64,000 bases of DNA, from contig CM059587.1 in assembly GCA_030407085.1 (NCBI GenBank), forward strand, positions 34,135,001-34,199,000, read 5' to 3'. Each line of letters opens with the position of its first letter. Within the stretch, counting starts at the first letter, position 1. A program made the position numbers and the translations under genes. Below, one piece after another: positions 59,245-64,000 of the stretch. Below the pieces are notes generated by a model. It did not search any database, was not told where the DNA came from, and saw only the letters and a list, made by a program, of their open reading frames with translations. The DNA is from Trichopria drosophilae (taxonomy: Eukaryota > Arthropoda > Insecta > Hymenoptera > Diapriidae).

Positions 59245-62157
59245 TTAACGATAATCTTGTAAAAATGTAATTCTCGCCTGGCTTTTGAAGCAACCAAAAG
59301 AAAGCTGTTTAAGTGCAGGGCAGTTAGGGCAATTACCAAGTTTAATAAGTCGATTTACAGGAGAGTTAAGACCATATTCAGTTCTGTGGACCTGTGGCAA
59401 AAAGAGTCTATTGTTTCGAAAAGAATACGGATTTTCCCAGTGTATAAGGCAAGAATTTAGTTCTGGACAAAAAATTAAACCATTTACAATTTTATAAAGT
59501 AGACAAACATCAGAATAAATTCTATGTGACTCTAATGTGCTTAAGCTAATTTTAGTGGCAACTTCAGTATAGTCATGCGATCTAGCAGGATTCTGTAATT
59601 TTAATTTATAGGAAATAAATGATAAAAACTTATGCTGCACTCTTTCCAACTTTCTTCTGTGAACGTCAAATAATGGTGACCAAACAGAAGAACCGTACAT
59701 TAAAATAGATTTAACCAGGGAATTATATAAGATTATTATTGCCGAAGTATTCACAAATTCTTGACATTGCCTCTTAAGAAAACCTAAATTTTTAAGCGCT
59801 TTTTTAGTTATATAATCAATGTGTTCGATGAATGTCAGTTTATTATCGATGAGTACTCCCAGGTCACTGATAACTGGTACTTTTTCCAGTATTGCACCAT
59901 TAATAGTATAAGTGAAAGAAAACTGAGAACGCGTTCTCGATACGCTTAATACTTTACATTTTTTCGTGTTTAGTGCCATGGAATTAGTTTCACACCATCG
60001 AAGTAGTGAATCTAAATCTTGTTGTAAGAGTACAGCACCATCACCTAATGGATCTACTACTCTAAAAAATTTGCAATCATCAGCGAATAAAAGAAACTGA
60101 GAGTGCTGAAATACTGTATCAATATCGTTAATAAAAATCAAAAACAATAGTGGACCTAGATGAGACCCTTGCGGGACTCCTGATAATACATCGATCTGGC
60201 GTGACTGGAAGTTCTTATATTTAACACACTGACTTCTGTTAGTTAAATAGTCAAGTAGCCATTTACAGAGTGATACACTAATACCGGCGTTGTATAATTT
60301 TGAGATTAATCTAATCTTTGGTACTCTGTCAAAGGCCTTGGAAATGTCAGTATAAATAACATCCACCTGCTGACCCTTCTCAAGCGCATCAGTTAATATG
60401 GATGTAAATACTAATAGATTAGTAGTGGTTGACTTTGTGTTAATAAAGCCATGCTGTTCAGAGATGATTTTTGAAACCAAGAATGAATTTATATTGTCAA
60501 CGACTAGACTTTCAAATAATTTTGGTACAGTACTAATGATTGAAACTGGTCGATAATTGGTAACATCAGTTTTATCGCCAGATTTATAAATTGGAGTAAT
60601 AAAACTTGTCTTCCATGACACTGGAAAGGTCATTTTATTTAGAGAAAGGTTGAAAAGTTTTGTTAAAGGACCACTTAAATATTCGGCGCAGTTACGTAAA
60701 AATAATGCAGGTATACCATCAGGTCCAACACCTTTCCGAGTATCAAGGGAAACAAGCTTATTCCGGACATCAGCAAGATTTATTTGCGATATGTCAAATA
60801 AAGGACCAGGTTGATTTCCACTCCTAAAGGTCTCTAAGAGAGGGTGGATGTCTTCCCTCAAATGGACATAAGAGTTCTGAAAGTGTTCTGCTAAAAGATT
60901 TACAATACCGTTGCCCTCTGTACTAGTTGTATTTTCTAAATGCATCATATTAGGAAGACAACCGCTCTCTTTTTTAGAGTTCACATAATTCCAGAAAGCT
61001 TTTATATTATCACAGATGGAGTGTTCAAGTTTATAAACATACTTTTTGTATAGATATCTAGCTAAACTCTTACATGCAGACCTAAAGGTCTTAAATTCAT
61101 TATAATCATTCTGGCAATTTGATTGCCTATATCGACGGTACATTCTCTGTTTTAATTTAACAAGAATACGCAGTTTTCCGTTAAACCAACAAGGGAATGA
61201 ATTTGATTTAATACTGACTCTGGGTATAGTTTTAGCAATAACAGTATGTAAATTATCATAAAAATAATCAACCAATTCATCAATATGATTAGTGGAATCT
61301 ATATAATTCCAATTAATTTTAGATAGTTCAGAATTAACTTTATCATAATCGGCTAGGTTAAACGCAAACGACTTAAGATTAAATTTAAGATTAGTGTCCT
61401 TAACATGACCATGAAAAATATCTATCGATAACGCAGGATGATATTTATCAATGGGTACGATTGGATCTATCACAGTATTAATGTTAACCTTCTCTGCATT
61501 AGAAAAAACCAAATCTAATATATTATTTGAACAGTTAGTAACACTATTATATTGGGATAGATTCATGAAACCGAATGATTGCATTAGAACAGAAGCTGCT
61601 TCATTGATGGATCGATGCATGCTGCCGTAGTGATTAATTGATACTCCGAGTTCATCATTAGACCACTGAATATTTGGTAAATTGTAATCACCAACTATAA
61701 ACACATTAGCCGAGGGGTTCATTTGAACAATATCTTCGAGAGCTTCGCAGTGTACATTGTAGATTTCAATATCCGATTGGGGTGGAATGTATACAGCTCC
61801 AAAAATAAATTTTGTATTGTGAATCCATACCGACACAAATAACTGTTCTAGTTTTATAGGACATGCTATAGAGGCACTGTTCAATTTTTTTGAAACTGCA
61901 ATGAGCACACCACCACCACGAGAACAATCACTGGTTTCAAAACATCTGTCTTGCCTGTAGATATTGAATCCATGCATGCCCAGTTCAACGTCATTTATAC
62001 CATCCTTAAGCCAGGTTTCAGTTAATATGATAATATCATATTTCACACAGTTCAATGGTATATTGCGAAGTGAATCGAATTTAGTATTTAAGCCTCTGAC
62101 ATTTTGATAGTAAACCTTTAACACTGGATCATTAGCACTGTTATTAATTAGTTTTTT
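59245..62157 (-). CDS. LINE ORF2: APE endonuclease and reverse transcriptase
   Basis: The frame is open from just before 62157 down to 59245. Counting from a GTG at 62124 it gives 959 residues. The endonuclease (1-235) has QNVRG (N8), LTETW (E36), RGGGVLIAV (69-77), VGDYNLPNIQW (D146, N148), DLVF (D204) and KYHPALS (H229; the usual SDH Asp is Tyr here). The reverse transcriptase (about 460-760) has KGVGPDGIP, YRPVSII, TDISKAFD (D593), SGVPQGSHLGPLLF and FADD (680-683, D682/D683 intact). LGVLIDNKLTFIEHI lies in the thumb. Organisation and motifs place it in the CR1/Jockey group. It carries out target-primed reverse transcription on cut chromosomal DNA. No AUG precedes the endonuclease. The first Met (residue 50) would delete its N-terminus, so a -1 frameshift from ORF1 or a mutated start is implied. 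Confidence 0.92.
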   Translation of the reverse strand, partial: KKLINNSANDPVLKVYYQNVRGLNTKFDSLRNIPLNCVKYDIIILTETWLKDGINDVELGMHGFNIYRQDRCFETSDCSRGGGVLIAVSKKLNSASIACPIKLEQLFVSVWIHNTKFIFGAVYIPPQSDIEIYNVHCEALEDIVQMNPSANVFIVGDYNLPNIQWSNDELGVSINHYGSMHRSINEAASVLMQSFGFMNLSQYNSVTNCSNNILDLVFSNAEKVNINTVIDPIVPIDKYHPALSIDIFHGHVKDTNLKFNLKSFAFNLADYDKVNSELSKINWNYIDSTNHIDELVDYFYDNLHTVIAKTIPRVSIKSNSFPCWFNGKLRILVKLKQRMYRRYRQSNCQNDYNEFKTFRSACKSLARYLYKKYVYKLEHSICDNIKAFWNYVNSKKESGCLPNMMHLENTTSTEGNGIVNLLAEHFQNSYVHLREDIHPLLETFRSGNQPGPLFDISQINLADVRNKLVSLDTRKGVGPDGIPALFLRNCAEYLSGPLTKLFNLSLNKMTFPVSWKTSFITPIYKSGDKTDVTNYRPVSIISTVPKLFESLVVDNINSFLVSKIISEQHGFINTKSTTTNLLVFTSILTDALEKGQQVDVIYTDISKAFDRVPKIRLISKLYNAGISVSLCKWLLDYLTNRSQCVKYKNFQSRQIDVLSGVPQGSHLGPLLFLIFINDIDTVFQHSQFLLFADDCKFFRVVDPLGDGAVLLQQDLDSLLRWCETNSMALNTKKCKVLSVSRTRSQFSFTYTINGAILEKVPVISDLGVLIDNKLTFIEHIDYITKKALKNLGFLKRQCQEFVNTSAIIILYNSLVKSILMYGSSVWSPLFDVHRRKLERVQHKFLSFISYKLKLQNPARSHDYTEVATKISLSTLESHRIYSDVCLLYKIVNGLIFCPELNSCLIHWENPYSFRNNRLFLPQVHRTEYGLNSPVNRLIKLGNCPNCPALKQLSFGCFKSQARITFLQDYR
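62148..62157 (-). promoter_or_regulatory. Candidate -1 ribosomal frameshift site A_AAA_AAC
   Basis: The heptamer occupies 62157-62151 with codon boundaries A AAA AAC in the ORF1 frame, followed at once by the UAA stop (62150-62148). A -1 slip places CTA ATT AAT in the A site, which is the ORF2 frame. That frame stays open through residues KLINNSANDPVLKVYYQ into the endonuclease. No strong downstream pseudoknot was identified by eye. Confidence 0.6.
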
Positions 62158-62930
62158 GGAATGCGATTACCAATAGAAATAATTTTGGGAGTCCCCTTGA
62201 CATACTTAATGGTATATTTTGGATCATCAGACGTGTTTAAGGTGGAAAGTTTATTCCTTAGCTCCTTCAAATAATTACGCTGCTGAACGGTTTGGTCGGA
62301 GAATATGAGCTCACGACCATTATATTTGGCTTTATTTCTGAGAATCGTTAGTACAATATCCTTATCCTTAAAAATGACTTTTATAGGTCTTGAGTGTTGT
62401 TCGGAAGATTTTCCTATTCTTATGACCATTGAGATGTCGAATCTATCAGAAATAATTTGAGATAAAATTCTAGTAATTCTAGATAAGTCGCTGGCAATTC
62501 TTTTATCTTTGTCTTTTTCTTTCGATTCGGGTACATTTAGAAAAATTAAATTGTATGCTCTCTGATGTCTCTCATTGTATTCAAGTATGCACTCCTCGAT
62601 CATAGTTGTTGAATCAATTGACTTAGACGACGAGACTTCTTTAAGTGAATCAACAGAACTTTTTAAGTGTTTTATTTCATTCTTCACTGAGGATAGTTCA
62701 TTTAGTACTTTAGGAAGAATGGAGAAACCTTTCTCACATTCATCACAGAAAAATTTCAGCTTACGTGCAGTTTTTAATTCAAGACATCGTTGTTCGGTTG
62801 ATGAGATTTTACAACATTCGTAGTGACTACATCTCCCACAGCTGTCACAAGTAGCATATTTATTTGATCGTGGTAATTCGTTGTCGCATATCCAACATAA
62901 CGGAATGCAAGTTTCATCATCCGTGCTCAT
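62148..62930 (-). CDS. LINE ORF1: PHD-like zinc finger nucleic-acid-binding protein
   Basis: 260 aa from the first ATG at 62930 (MSTDDETC). The frame is open for 35 further codons upstream but without an ATG. The N-terminus has a PHD-like zinc cluster: CWIC, CDSCGRC, SHYECC, then FFCDEC (about residues 12-65). A Leu/Lys-rich coiled coil of about 35 residues follows (LPKVLNELSSVKNEIKHLK), then an L1-ORF1-like RRM/C-terminal region: NLIFLNVPESK, MVIRIGKS, RPIKVIFKDKD, TVQQRNYLKELR. PHD plus coiled coil plus RRM-like is typical of ORF1 in CR1-group LINEs. It should bind the element's RNA. The gene ends CCA AAA AAC TAA, a canonical slippery site abutting the stop. Confidence 0.88.
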   Translation of the reverse strand: MSTDDETCIPLCWICDNELPRSNKYATCDSCGRCSHYECCKISSTEQRCLELKTARKLKFFCDECEKGFSILPKVLNELSSVKNEIKHLKSSVDSLKEVSSSKSIDSTTMIEECILEYNERHQRAYNLIFLNVPESKEKDKDKRIASDLSRITRILSQIISDRFDISMVIRIGKSSEQHSRPIKVIFKDKDIVLTILRNKAKYNGRELIFSDQTVQQRNYLKELRNKLSTLNTSDDPKYTIKYVKGTPKIISIGNRIPKN

Positions 62931-64000
62931 AATTACAATATTACTCTGGAATATAACCACAAATTTTGCCACGTGTTTCAGTAAGTAATGTTGACTGAAA
63001 TATCTCTCTCGATTCGATGAAGTCTCACTAATCAAACTATCAAACCACTTATTTTATTTACAAAACTAATTTTTTTGGGCACAAAAACTTGTAAAAAGTG
63101 ATAGTAAAGTAAAAAAATATAGTAAAGTAAATTTCCGAAAGTTTATTCTTAAAGCGCCATCTGTGAAATATACTATTTTTCAAATAACTTTAGTTGTATT
63201 GATGCTACTACTTTAGTTCATGTTTGTAAAAACTACTCTGCCCTCAGTATAAAATATTTTGTCATATATTTTCATTGTTATAAATAACGCAAATATAGTT
63301 TTGCAACAACTATGGTAGATCGGTACGAATACTGATACTGATACCCCTACATCTCGACCGAGCTACTTGGACTTCAGATTTCCCTCCGACTGAGGCATTC
63401 AACCCCTGCTGGCTCAATTTTTTGGGGTTCATCAGCCAGTGGTTCGTGTGCTCATTCTGCGTCTGGTGTTGCCGTTTCGCTACTATGGGTTTGGTCTGCT
63501 GGTATTCTCATTCATGAGTCGAGGTAAATCTCCTCTACATCCACCGCTATCCTCTCACTTCATCCTCATCTCCTTTCCAGACGACCGTATTCACTTCCCA
63601 TTGTCGGTTTAGGTCCAATTGACAATATCGTCGCGGGTCATCGATCATTCGAACGAGAAGCTTTTAAAAGCCTATCCAATTTTCTCTCCGCGCAAACATC
63701 AAATAAGTTACTTTTCTACCCTTCGATTACGTAATCACTTATTGCTGGAAGCTAAACTGTACAAATGACATCAGGTGGAAAACTCATCAGGAGCTGGGAG
63801 CTGAAAGTGATAACCATAGTTTTTTTAATGTCATTTTCTGTGATGTAACTGATAAAAAGATGAGAGTAATCCACAATATACAACTCTATTACAAAATTTT
63901 AGTTTAATCGTACCGAATCTTTGATGGCCTCGGTCGTCTATGCCAATGATATAGTATCTGCCAGAGGTATCGATCTCTGGCAAACTAATTGCTTCTCTTA
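62931..64000. other. LINE 5' region and flank, no gene seen
   Basis: The first few hundred bases are probably LINE 5' UTR. From 63330 to 63660 the sequence is GC-richer, with several frames open for 50-60 codons on both strands, but none shows a recognisable motif. The window ends without a further exon. Confidence 0.4.

Larger units (their letters stand above)
59038..62930 (-). mobile_element. Apparently intact two-ORF LINE (CR1/Jockey group)
   Basis: The minimum extent runs from the AUG of ORF1 to the 3' tail, in the order ORF1 (PHD-like), ORF2 (endonuclease plus RT), a 3' UTR of about 170 nt, then an (AATA)n tail at 59072-59038. The 3' UTR has the hairpin GGGCAGTAATGCCC (59094-59081) a few bases from the tail, which is a plausible RT recognition structure. 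The 5' UTR must extend above 62930, but its start and the target duplication could not be fixed. Neither ORF has a premature stop or internal frameshift, so the copy is young. Confidence 0.85.

Noticed and set aside
62931..63035. 35 extra N-terminal codons of LINE ORF1
   Set aside because: They begin at TTG with no ATG. The ATG at 62930 directly precedes the zinc cluster and is the better start.

Overview
This is a eukaryotic, AT-rich, intron-containing window that looks like an insect genome. Hymenoptera are plausible but not proven. The evidence is short GT-AG introns, two insect-type MpaB/rubber-oxygenase-like paralogs, an intact CR1/Jockey-group LINE, and many mariner/pogo-like MITEs and foldback elements. 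No rRNA, convincing tRNA, CRISPR array or bacterial-style operon was seen.

Four host genes can be assembled from split exons. 17.7-20.6 kb (+) is a four-exon, 215-aa protein of the COG4339 HD-like family. Its catalytic His-Asp is replaced by Gln-Asn, and it has a 57-bp in-frame intron that reads through as coding. 26.5-28.8 kb (+) is a three-exon, 136-aa Tctex1-type dynein light chain. 41.4-42.8 kb (+) and 49.8-52.2 kb (+) are tandem MpaB/DUF2236 paralogs of 433 and 421 aa with identical exon phases. The last two exons of an unrecognised gene may lie on the minus strand at 8.85-9.21 kb.

Much of the rest is mobile DNA. Six copies or part-copies of a composite element (3.0-8.0, 13.7-15.9, 19.2-20.4 and 53.7-55.0 kb) share palindromes with ACTTCG/CGAAGT arms and GGAC/GTAC tetranucleotide arrays. 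This architecture recalls DINE-1/HINE-type non-autonomous Helentrons. These copies carry nested MITEs, and the paralogs serve as empty-site controls. Two 757-bp foldback elements (3.4 and 32.9 kb) are packed with TCAAGGTCA-like sites. A cluster of dead transposon pieces lies at 30.9-32.7 kb. An uninterrupted two-ORF LINE occupies 59.0-62.9 kb (-).

Two observations stand out. First, the minus strand at 24712-24782 contains every core base and all three helices of a type III hammerhead ribozyme, with a 9-nt complementarity between its loops. It sits in an isolated GC-richer patch that resembles an LTR, with TATA and initiator motifs upstream. Second, the LINE's ORF1 ends in an A_AAA_AAC slippery heptamer directly before its stop codon. 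A -1 slip there enters ORF2, which has no AUG before its endonuclease domain.
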